Below are positions 5,605-11,658 of a DNA stretch of 11,658 nucleotides, piece by piece; position 1 is the stretch's first letter; the number at the start of each line of letters is the position of its first letter. The position numbers were made by a program, and so were the translations under genes. Origin of the DNA: Propionibacteriales bacterium (lineage in GTDB: Bacteria; Actinomycetota; Actinomycetes; Propionibacteriales; Propionibacteriaceae); assembly GCA_030453285.1 (NCBI GenBank), contig JAKDKP010000017.1, positions 1 through 11,658 on the forward strand. Direction: 5' to 3'. Below the pieces are notes generated by a model. It searched no databases. It saw nothing but the letters and a program-made list of their open reading frames with translations, and was not told where the DNA came from.

Positions 5605-8423
5605 ATGGCCTGCCGGGCTTCCTCCACCAGCTTCTGAGCCTCCTTGAGCTTGGCCTGGTAGGTGGCAAGATCGCCGGACTTCAGGGCGGCGTCGGCGTCG
5701 GCGAACGCCTTCTCGGCCTGTTGCAGCGCGCGATTGGCGGCCGGATTGTCGACCTTGCCGGTGGGCTGACTGGGCTCTCCGTCCTCACCGGTGTCAGCAC
5801 CGGCGTTCCCGGCGAAGACTTGATCCAGGGCTTCCTGGAGTGTGTTGCCGATACCGATGTGATCACCAAAGCGCACCACCACGAACTGCAACCCTGGGAA
5901 CGCCCCGTCGGTCCCCTCACGCATGGTGTAGATCGGCTGGACGTACAGCAGACCACCGCCCACCGGAAGGGTCAACAGGTTGCCATACCTGGCTTGCGCC
6001 GCACCCTGGTTGAGGTACGGCCGCAATCGCTCCGCCACGGCGCGATCGTTCACCAACGCATTGAAGGTCTGCCCCGGACCGTCGATCTGTGACGAGTCCG
6101 ACATGCGCAGGATGCGCAATTTGCCATAGTTCGGGTCACTGGCATCGGCGTTCACGGCCAGGTAGCCGGCGAGATTCTGACGCCCATTGGGCACGTAGGT
6201 GGACGTCTGCGAGAAGATCGGCGCCTCATCCCCCGGCCACTTGATCGACAGATAGAACGGCGACTCCTGGGCAGCCTTGCCGGATCGGTTCACAGCCACC
6301 GGGTCCGGCGGCACCACCCACAGGTCGGAGTTCAAGTACCAGTTGTTCGGATCGGTCACGTGGTAGCGGCCCAGGATCGAGCGCTGCACCTTGAACAAGT
6401 CACTGGGGTATCGCAGATGGCTGAGCAGGTCTTTCGAGATCTCCGACTTCGGCTTCACCGTACCCGGGAACGCCTTCTGCCACGTCTTGAGGACCGGATC
6501 CTTCTCGTCCCACTCGTACAACGACACCGTGCCGTCGTACGCGTCGACCACGGCCTTCACCGAGTTGCGGACATAGTTGATCTTGGTGTCCTGCTGGATG
6601 CCGACCGTCCCGGTCTCGGACTGCGAATCGGTGGTCGAGTCCTGCAGGGACACCCGCTGACTGTTGGGATAGCTGTTCGAGGTGGTGTAGCCGTCCACGA
6701 TCCAGACGATACGACCCTCCACCACGGCCGGATAGGCATTGGAGTCCACCGTCATCCACGGTGCCGCCGCCTCCACCCTCTGCTTGGGTGTCCGGTCATG
6801 GATGATCTTGGATTCGGCGTTCACCCGATCCGACAGCAGGATGTTGACGTCGGCGAACTTGGCCGCGAACGCGACCTTGTTGACCAGGTTGCCGATCGGC
6901 ACACCCCCCTTGCCGGTGTAGGTGTTGTATTTCGGCCCATCACCGTTCTCGCTGCCCGGTGTGTCCAGCTCGGTCGGCGGAGTGCCGGTCGGAGCGCCGA
7001 CGATCGAGTAGCTGTTCTGCAACTCACCGAAGTAGATCCGCGGCTCGTGCTCGGCCAGCTTGCCCGTCGGCGGGATGTCCTTGACAATCCATTCCGGCTC
7101 ACCGCCGGGTCCCTTGCGGTTGCCGTACGCGGCCACCAGCCCGTAGCCGTGGGTGTAGACGGTGCGCAGGTTGTTCCACGACGGCTGATCCAGCCCGGTC
7201 AGATCCATTTCCCGGACCGCGACGACCGCGTCGGTCTCCTCACCGTCGATCGTGTAGCGGTCCACGTCCAGCAACTCGGGGAAGGAGTAGTAGCCGCGCA
7301 CCTGCTGGCTCTGCTCGTACGCCGGACTGATCACCGACGGATCCATCAGCCGAATGCCCGGCAGGGCTTCCGCGTCGGCACGCAACTGTCCAGCACTCAC
7401 ATCGGTCTCAGCCGAGTAGCTGGTCACCTCGGTGCCCTCCACCCCGTACGCCGCCCGCGTCGCAGCGATGTTGCGCTCGATGAACGGCTTTTCCTTCTGC
7501 GGCTCGTCGGGGTTGACGCTGATCCCCTGCATCACGCCCGGGTAGGCGACCTGCAGGATCAGCCCCGACAGCACCATCAGCACCAGCCCGACCAGCGGTA
7601 CCGCCCAGCGCCGCACCACGGCGTTGGCGAAGAACATCACCGCACACAGCACAGCGATCGCCGCCAGCACCCGCAGCGCGTTCAGCGACGCGTTCGATGA
7701 GGTGTACGTCATACCGGTGAGCAGGGCGGAGTCCTTCAGGGCCAGACCGTACTGATCCATCCAGTAGTCGACTCCCTTCACCAGCAGCGCCAGACCCAGC
7801 AGGATCGACAGGTGCGCCTGAGCGGCCGGGCTGGCGAACTGACGTCGCCCCCGACCGGTCTCGGTGAGGCGCAGGGCGCCGCTCATCAGATGCACGATGG
7901 CCGACGCCGCAGCGGCCAGAAGGAGCGCCGAGAAGGCGAACGAGAGCAGGAAACGCCACCACGGGTACTCGAAGACGAAGAAGCTGATGTCCAACCCGAA
8001 CTGCGGATCGACCTGCCCGAAGGGCGTGGAGTTCTGCCACGCCTGATAGGTCATCACCTGACCGGCACCAGCGCCGCCGGCGAACAACCCGAGAATCGCC
8101 CCCACCACGACCACGACGGGAACGAATCGCTTGTCCAGGGTTGATCGGTAGCGATCCAACAGCTCCGACCCGCTGGCCCGTGCGGCCGTACGAGGACGCA
8201 GCCGTCGAGCAATGAGCAGGTTGCCGACGATCACCACCGCCATCAGCACAGCGAATCCGACGAACAGGGCCAACCGCGTCCACAGCATGGTGGAGAACAC
8301 CTCACCGAACCCGAAGGAGATGTACCACAAGCGATCGGTCCACACATTGGTGAAGATCACGAAGGCGATGACCAACAGCGCGACGATGGCGGCGAAGGGG
8401 GCGAGGGCGTTACGGCGTCTCAC
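5592..8423 (-). CDS. UPF0182 family large membrane protein
   Basis: A 943-residue protein, close to the usual length of UPF0182. Seven hydrophobic segments occupy roughly residues 7-25, 48-71, 101-125, 156-180, 202-217, 249-270 and 274-295. They are followed by the family hallmark 'NPDEPQKEKPFIERNIAATR' and a large soluble region of about 600 residues, presumably on the outer face, then a Gly/Asp-rich linker and an Ala/Glu/Lys-rich coiled coil (about 890-940). The biochemical function of the family is not established. The frame is open to 8600, but GTG 8423 is chosen because it follows an AGGAG (8438-8434, 10 nt away), gives the basic 'RRRNALAPF' N-terminus before the first helix, and clears the upstream stop at 8455. 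It is the last gene of the moaE-led unit, 31 nt from its upstream neighbour. Confidence 0.93.
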   Translation of the reverse strand: MRRRNALAPFAAIVALLVIAFVIFTNVWTDRLWYISFGFGEVFSTMLWTRLALFVGFAVLMAVVIVGNLLIARRLRPRTAARASGSELLDRYRSTLDKRFVPVVVVVGAILGLFAGGAGAGQVMTYQAWQNSTPFGQVDPQFGLDISFFVFEYPWWRFLLSFAFSALLLAAAASAIVHLMSGALRLTETGRGRRQFASPAAQAHLSILLGLALLVKGVDYWMDQYGLALKDSALLTGMTYTSSNASLNALRVLAAIAVLCAVMFFANAVVRRWAVPLVGLVLMVLSGLILQVAYPGVMQGISVNPDEPQKEKPFIERNIAATRAAYGVEGTEVTSYSAETDVSAGQLRADAEALPGIRLMDPSVISPAYEQSQQVRGYYSFPELLDVDRYTIDGEETDAVVAVREMDLTGLDQPSWNNLRTVYTHGYGLVAAYGNRKGPGGEPEWIVKDIPPTGKLAEHEPRIYFGELQNSYSIVGAPTGTPPTELDTPGSENGDGPKYNTYTGKGGVPIGNLVNKVAFAAKFADVNILLSDRVNAESKIIHDRTPKQRVEAAAPWMTVDSNAYPAVVEGRIVWIVDGYTTSNSYPNSQRVSLQDSTTDSQSETGTVGIQQDTKINYVRNSVKAVVDAYDGTVSLYEWDEKDPVLKTWQKAFPGTVKPKSEISKDLLSHLRYPSDLFKVQRSILGRYHVTDPNNWYLNSDLWVVPPDPVAVNRSGKAAQESPFYLSIKWPGDEAPIFSQTSTYVPNGRQNLAGYLAVNADASDPNYGKLRILRMSDSSQIDGPGQTFNALVNDRAVAERLRPYLNQGAAQARYGNLLTLPVGGGLLYVQPIYTMREGTDGAFPGLQFVVVRFGDHIGIGNTLQEALDQVFAGNAGADTGEDGEPSQPTGKVDNPAANRALQQAEKAFADADAALKSGDLATYQAKLKEAQKLVEEARQAMGQR

Positions 8424-8454
8424 GGCTGAATCACTCCTGGGGTCGTGAGGGATG

Positions 8455-9036
8455 TCAGGCAAGGGTATGCGCCAGTGCCTCGGCCAGGCCGGGCACCAGT
8501 TCGGCGCCAGCCAGAAGTTCATCGGGTTGTGACACCAATCGGGCCAGTCCGTGGCGATGTCCGGCCCGATCGACGCCCACCACCACCCGAATGTCCTCAC
8601 GGCGCGGATGGGCCTGGACGTACTGGGCAGCCGCCACCTCGTCGGTGGGCAGGTCGATCTCGGCGTCGGACGGGATGAAGGTGCGCTCGGTCACCACCGC
8701 ACACCCGTACACCGTCGGCGGCCACTCGATCCGCGCCAGTGCCTCGGCCAGATCGGCATCGGGAGCGAAGTGGTCCTGCTCGATCGGAGTGAGGGCCCCA
8801 TCAGGCCCGTCGGCGGACAGCCCGAGCTGTTCGGCCAAGGCCGGCTCGGCGCGGACCAGGTCGGTGGTGTGGGCGAGCGCGAACAGCCGAATCGGCTGGT
8901 CCCAACCATCGGAGCCGACGTGCCGTTCGAGTTCCATCAGGGCCGCGACCAGGGCCGCCTCGCCCTCGGACAACTCCTGCGGAACGTCCCGGCCCGTGCT
9001 CGATTCGCCGCTGACGGCGGACTCCTTGTCTTCCAT
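8455..9036 (-). CDS. PPA1309 family protein
   Basis: A 193-residue acidic soluble protein without signal peptide or membrane segments, recognised as the PPA1309 family (named after a Cutibacterium acnes protein). Its function is unknown. Visible traits are a helical N-terminal third ('EGEAALVAALMELERHV', 'QPIRLFALAHTTDL'), a central 'PPTVYGCAVVTER' strand, and 'REDIRVVVGVDRAGHRHGL', which looks like a beta-hairpin. Such proteins are found in actinobacteria next to the Lon-like protease and UPF0182, as here. Two starts are possible: ATG 9036, 2 nt after the preceding stop, or TTG 9042, overlapping it; a GGAG precedes both. I prefer ATG. The close spacing implies translational coupling and perhaps a joint membrane-associated function with its neighbours; that link is inference. 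Confidence 0.85.
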   Translation of the reverse strand: MEDKESAVSGESSTGRDVPQELSEGEAALVAALMELERHVGSDGWDQPIRLFALAHTTDLVRAEPALAEQLGLSADGPDGALTPIEQDHFAPDADLAEALARIEWPPTVYGCAVVTERTFIPSDAEIDLPTDEVAAAQYVQAHPRREDIRVVVGVDRAGHRHGLARLVSQPDELLAGAELVPGLAEALAHTLA

Positions 9037-9038
9037 GA

Positions 9039-10103
9039 TCAACAGCTCTCCAGCTTCGTGTCATCGTCCAGATCCTGCAGCGCTCGTACGGCCTGGTCGA
9101 GCTCGGCGACGCGCACCAGCCGCATCGAGGTCCGCACTCCCACCAGGTCGGCGCAGTTGGGCGCCGGCACCAGGAACACCCTGGCCCCGGCGGACTGTGC
9201 CGCAGCGATCTTCTCATCGATCCCGCCGATCGGCCCGACCCGCCCGGCCGCATCGATCGTGCCGGTGCCGGCGACATGGCGACCAGCGACCAGCTCGCCG
9301 GGGGTGATCTTGTCGTAGATGGCCAACGAGAACACCAGTCCTGCGCTCGGCCCACCGATCGCTGGCGGAATCGCATAGCTGACCTCGGCCGCCACCTCGT
9401 ACCCCTGTCCCACCTGCAGACCGAGGCGATCGGCCGGGTTGGTACCGGCCCGGGCGGTCACCTGGACAGTCTGTTGGGCGCGTTGCCGCAGGACGGTGAA
9501 GGTGACGGTGTCGGAGCTCGCCACCTCGGCGGTCGCAGCCGCGAAGTCGTCCGGAGTTCGTACCGGCTGTTCGCCGACGGCGACCACCAGATCGCCCGGC
9601 CGCACCTGTCCCTGCGCCGAGGTGCCGACCACCACACGTTGCACCACTGGACGTTCGGTCACGGGCTGGCCCGCCGCGCGCAGGGCCGCCACCACTGCCT
9701 CGATCTGGGAGTCGGCCATCAGCTCGGCGTTCTCCTGGTCGGTCTGCTCCTGCGTGGTGTTCTGCGGATAGGCGATGGCGTGATCGAGGGTGTCGCGACC
9801 GGGAAGGGCGTGGGCCAGCAGGGCCTGGATCAGGTTGACCCGGGCATCGACGCGTGTCGTGGAGATCGTGGTCAGGTCAAGTCGGCCCGTCGTTGGATAG
9901 GTCGGCACCCCGGTGACGTTGACCGCCGGTTGCCCCTTGTCGCCGAGCCCGAGGGTGTCGTGGGTGCCACCGGGGCCGCGCACCACGTACGGGGACGGGA
10001 CAAGCGCCAGGGCCAGCACACAGCCGAGGAAGGTGAGCGCCGAGGCGACCGAGACCCAGGTCTGTTCGGTGACCCAGACCGTACGCGGCAGCCGTCGCTT
10101 CAC
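9039..10103 (-). CDS. PDZ and Lon-like (S16) serine protease, YlbL-type
   Basis: A 354-residue membrane-anchored protease. The order is a short cytoplasmic tail (KRRLPR), one transmembrane helix (about 16-35), an extracytoplasmic region starting 'VVRGPGGTHDTLG', a PDZ domain (about 150-215, including 'GQVRPGDLVVAVGEQPV'), and a Lon-type proteolytic domain. The catalytic Ser-Lys dyad is visible: Ser253 in 'GGPSAGLVFSL' and Lys298 in 'GGIDEKIAAA'. It therefore resembles Bacillus YlbL and the mycobacterial PDZ protein next to UPF0182, and is expected to act at the outer face of the membrane. The start is GTG 10103, overlapping the moaE stop as GTGA, so translation is coupled. The C-terminus (DDDTKLESC) ends at 9039. 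It is the second gene of the unit. Substrate unknown. Confidence 0.93.
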   Translation of the reverse strand: MKRRLPRTVWVTEQTWVSVASALTFLGCVLALALVPSPYVVRGPGGTHDTLGLGDKGQPAVNVTGVPTYPTTGRLDLTTISTTRVDARVNLIQALLAHALPGRDTLDHAIAYPQNTTQEQTDQENAELMADSQIEAVVAALRAAGQPVTERPVVQRVVVGTSAQGQVRPGDLVVAVGEQPVRTPDDFAAATAEVASSDTVTFTVLRQRAQQTVQVTARAGTNPADRLGLQVGQGYEVAAEVSYAIPPAIGGPSAGLVFSLAIYDKITPGELVAGRHVAGTGTIDAAGRVGPIGGIDEKIAAAQSAGARVFLVPAPNCADLVGVRTSMRLVRVAELDQAVRALQDLDDDTKLESC

Positions 10104-10531
10104 AGGCCTACCCAGTCCACGGCCCCGTCGGTGAAGGACTGCTCCTTCCAGATCGGCACCTCGGCCTTGAGCCGGTCGATCAGGTCACGGCAGCAGGCGA
10201 ACGCCTCGGCGCGATGAGGAGCGCCAGCCGCCACGACCACCGCGATGTCTCCGACGGTCAGCGGCCCGACCCGGTGCGCACCCGCGACCGCCACCACCGC
10301 ATGTTGGGCCGCGACCTCGGTCAGGCAGTCGGCCAGTCGCGCCTCGGCGCTGGGATGTGCGGTGTAGTCGAGAGAAGCCACCGGGCGCCCGTCATCGTGG
10401 TTGCGGACCAGTCCGATGAACACCGCCACCCCGCCGACGCGCGGATCCCGTACCGCATCGAGGGTCGCGTCGACACTCAACGGTGCCGCGCTGATCCGCG
10501 CCAGCCGCACCCGCGGGACCTCGGTAGCCAT
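10100..10531 (-). CDS. moaE: Molybdopterin synthase catalytic (large) subunit MoaE
   Basis: At 143 residues it is the standard MoaE length. MoaE pairs with the sulfur carrier MoaD to insert two sulfurs into precursor Z (cPMP), forming molybdopterin. Family motifs are in order: 'VFIGLVRNHDDGR' (37-49), 'LDYTAHPSAEARL' (54-66), 'AHRVGPLTVGDIAVVV' (85-100), 'APHRAEAFACC' (104-114) and 'LKAEVPIWKEQ' (121-131). Lys122 and Lys129 correspond to the two active-site lysines of the E. coli enzyme, and H106-R107 is also conserved. No moaD or other Mo-cofactor gene is in view, so the partner must be encoded elsewhere. The gene heads the operon and starts with an ATG 6 nt after a TAGGAT box, suggesting a leaderless transcript for the whole unit. 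Confidence 0.96.
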   Translation of the reverse strand: MATEVPRVRLARISAAPLSVDATLDAVRDPRVGGVAVFIGLVRNHDDGRPVASLDYTAHPSAEARLADCLTEVAAQHAVVAVAGAHRVGPLTVGDIAVVVAAGAPHRAEAFACCRDLIDRLKAEVPIWKEQSFTDGAVDWVGL

Positions 10532-10543
10532 GAACCGATCCTA
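10532..10543 (-). promoter_or_regulatory. -10 box of leaderless moaE operon promoter
   Basis: On the minus strand TAGGAT (10543-10538) fits TANNNT and is followed by 6 nt (CGGTTC) before the moaE ATG at 10531. No Shine-Dalgarno is present. Transcription probably starts at or next to the start codon and continues through moaE, the protease, PPA1309 and UPF0182. No clear -35 element is seen. Confidence 0.5.
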
Positions 10544-10571
10544 TGCACCGCGCCGAACCCCGGCGTCCGGT

Positions 10572-10595
10572 GCGGGCCGCGAACCGCGGGCCGCG
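10572..10595. repeat. Two copies of GCGGGCCGCG in moaE/metalloprotease intergenic region
   Basis: GCGGGCCGCG occurs at 10572-10581 and again at 10586-10595, separated by 4 bases, in the 237-bp divergent intergenic region. The second copy is flanked to give CCGCGG on both sides. It lies about 30 bp upstream of the moaE -10 box, so an operator role is possible but unproven; GC-rich sequence can produce such repeats by chance. Confidence 0.3.
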
Positions 10596-10669
10596 GACCG
10601 AGGTGGCCCTGTGCCGGGTGCGGCCTGTTCGCCCGGCGAGAACGCCTACCGATCCGAGTAGCTGAGCAC

Positions 10670-10698
10670 TTGGGCGAGTTGCCCGGGTGAGGTTGAAT
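10670..10698 (+). promoter_or_regulatory. Candidate promoter of the DUF2342 metalloprotease gene
   Basis: TTGGGC (10670-10675) and TTGAAT (10693-10698) are separated by 17 bp, giving a moderate sigma-70-like match. It would leave a 5' UTR of about 60 nt before the ATG at 10769. This gene has a clear Shine-Dalgarno, unlike the divergent moaE. The match is weak and other sites are possible. Confidence 0.25.
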
Positions 10699-10758
10699 GG
10701 GGTCCACGCAACTTTGGTCCCGCTCGTCGTCTGGGTGGTCACCGCGTACCCCATCGAC

Positions 10759-10763
10759 AGGAG
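10759..10763 (+). promoter_or_regulatory. Shine-Dalgarno of the DUF2342 gene
   Basis: AGGAG lies 5 nt upstream of the ATG at 10769 and decides this start. Confidence 0.75.
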
Positions 10764-10768
10764 TATTG

Positions 10769-11658
10769 ATGTCGCAGGTCCCACCATCTGGCCACGACGA
10801 TTCCGAGGGCACCCCCCGAGAACCAGGGGGCGAGTCCGGCGCGGGCGACAACCAGGATCCCTCGGGTCAGGGCTCCTCAGGCACGGGCTCCTCAGGCACG
10901 GGCTCCTCAGGCACGGGCGGCGACAAGTCGTTCGAGGAACTGATGGCGCAGTTCGGTGGGCTCACCGGCCCCGGTCAGGGCGCCGGCGGTCAGGATCTCG
11001 GGGAGCTGATGAAGCAAGTCCAGGAGATGCTGGCCACGATGGGACTCGATCCACAGGGTGGTGGCACCCCCGGTGCCGGACTCGGCGGACTCGGCGCGAT
11101 GTTCGGTGGGCAGACCGGCGCCGCACCGGAGGGCGGCGTGAACTGGGAGCTGGCCAAGGACACCGCCCGCAAGACCTCGGCCGGTCTGGGCCCGGACCCC
11201 ACCCCTACCGAGGCTCAGCGCGAGGCCGTACGAGAGGCCGTCACCATTGCCGAGGTATGGCTGGACGACGCGACCACCTTCCCGCGGGCCGGCGGGCAGC
11301 CGCAGGCCTGGGCCCGTGCCGAGTGGATCGAGAACACCCTCGAGGTGTGGAAGCGGCTGGTCACCCCGGTGGCCAGCAAGATCGCCGACGCGATGGAGAA
11401 CTCGCTGGCCCAACGGGGAGGCGAGGAGGATCCCGGCATGCCCGGCCTGCAGGAAATGGTCGGCCCGATGATCAGGTCCACCGGCGCCAGCATGTTTGGC
11501 GTCCAGCTCGGCCAGGCCCTCGCCCAACTCGGCAACGAGGTCGTCGGAGCCACCGACATTGCCCTCCCGCTGTCGGACAAGGTTGCCCTGCTGCCGGCCA
11601 ACGTGGCCAAGTTTGGTGAGGGCCTTCATCAGTCCAGGACCGCCGTCAGGTTGTATCT
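10769..11658 (+). CDS. DUF2342 / COG5282 zinc-dependent metalloprotease-family protein, 3' partial
   Basis: The frame is open from ATG 10769 to the right edge (296 codons plus 2 bases), so the C-terminus is missing. Residues 1-50 are a disordered Gly/Ser/Asp/Pro tail containing (GSSGT)x3. Residues 54-115 include 'SFEELMAQFGGL' and 'DLGELMKQVQEMLATMG' helices and Gly-rich linkers. From about 125 the DUF2342 region begins with 'VNWELAKDTARK', then 'EAVTIAEVWLDDATTFP', 'RAEWIENTLEVWKRLVTPV', and 'GASMFGVQLGQALAQLG' followed by 'ATDIALPL' and 'LLPANVAKFGEGL', all characteristic of this actinobacterial family. The HExxH-like zinc site expected further on would lie outside the window, so activity cannot be judged. 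In mycobacteria the homologue likewise neighbours the PDZ protease and UPF0182 genes. It is divergent from moaE. Confidence 0.9.
   Translation, partial: MSQVPPSGHDDSEGTPREPGGESGAGDNQDPSGQGSSGTGSSGTGSSGTGGDKSFEELMAQFGGLTGPGQGAGGQDLGELMKQVQEMLATMGLDPQGGGTPGAGLGGLGAMFGGQTGAAPEGGVNWELAKDTARKTSAGLGPDPTPTEAQREAVREAVTIAEVWLDDATTFPRAGGQPQAWARAEWIENTLEVWKRLVTPVASKIADAMENSLAQRGGEEDPGMPGLQEMVGPMIRSTGASMFGVQLGQALAQLGNEVVGATDIALPLSDKVALLPANVAKFGEGLHQSRTAVRLY
10871..10915 (+). repeat. Perfect 3 x 15-bp coding tandem repeat
   Basis: GGCTCCTCAGGCACG is repeated three times without a mismatch at 10871-10885, 10886-10900 and 10901-10915, encoding (GSSGT)x3 in the disordered N-terminal tail of the DUF2342 protein. 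The unit is a multiple of three, so copy-number change would keep frame and only alter linker length. Confidence 0.95.

Noticed and set aside
6360..7700. 446-codon plus-strand ORF antisense to UPF0182
   Set aside because: Its translation is rich in R, H, V and D with no domain pattern; it is the mirror frame of a well supported UPF0182 gene in high-GC DNA.
9276..10217. 313-codon plus-strand ORF opposite the Lon-like protease and moaE
   Set aside because: The opposite strand carries catalytic motifs of two known families; this frame shows only biased composition.
10687..11619. 310-codon plus ORF in another frame of the DUF2342 gene
   Set aside because: R/G/H-rich shadow. The true frame begins at ATG 10769 after AGGAG and runs off the right edge with family motifs.

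Overview
The window is high-GC actinobacterial chromosome. Gene content points to the Propionibacteriales, most likely Propionibacteriaceae: a PPA1309-type protein sits beside a UPF0182 membrane protein and an actinobacterial PDZ/Lon-like protease, several starts look leaderless, and GTG starts are common. This placement is inference from gene families and gene order; no rRNA or other marker is present.

Layout, left to right. (1) 3-950 (+): the 3' part of a DUF4185 / GH183-like secreted beta-propeller hydrolase, cut by the left edge. (2) 1005-1457 (-): a membrane-anchored, mycoredoxin-like thiol reductase. It converges on the DUF4185 gene across a 10-bp inverted repeat and is divergent from (3). 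(3) 1516-4124 (+): two overlapping M16 peptidase genes. One keeps the zinc motif and the other keeps the Arg/Tyr substrate-binding element, as in heterodimeric M16 enzymes. (4) 4132-5442 (-): an accessory island of lower GC. It holds a small basic protein with a predicted polymorphic-toxin-like C-terminal domain, an acidic GTGA-overlapping partner that is probably its immunity protein, and a degraded ORF. (5) 5592-10531 (-): a tightly packed unit transcribed moaE, PDZ/Lon-like serine protease, PPA1309 protein, UPF0182. (6) 10769-right edge (+): the N-terminal part of a DUF2342/COG5282 zinc metalloprotease-family protein, divergent from moaE and open at the window end. It carries a perfect 3 x 15-bp coding repeat.

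Blocks 5 and 6 look like conserved core genome: UPF0182, the PDZ protease and the DUF2342 protein also neighbour each other in mycobacteria. The M16 pair is probably a single enzyme. The 4132-5442 island is the only clearly accessory stretch and the best candidate for something undescribed: a compact, orphan toxin-immunity module without a delivery domain, inserted between core genes. There are no tRNA, rRNA, CRISPR or transposase genes, and no gene-free stretch exceeds 300 bases.
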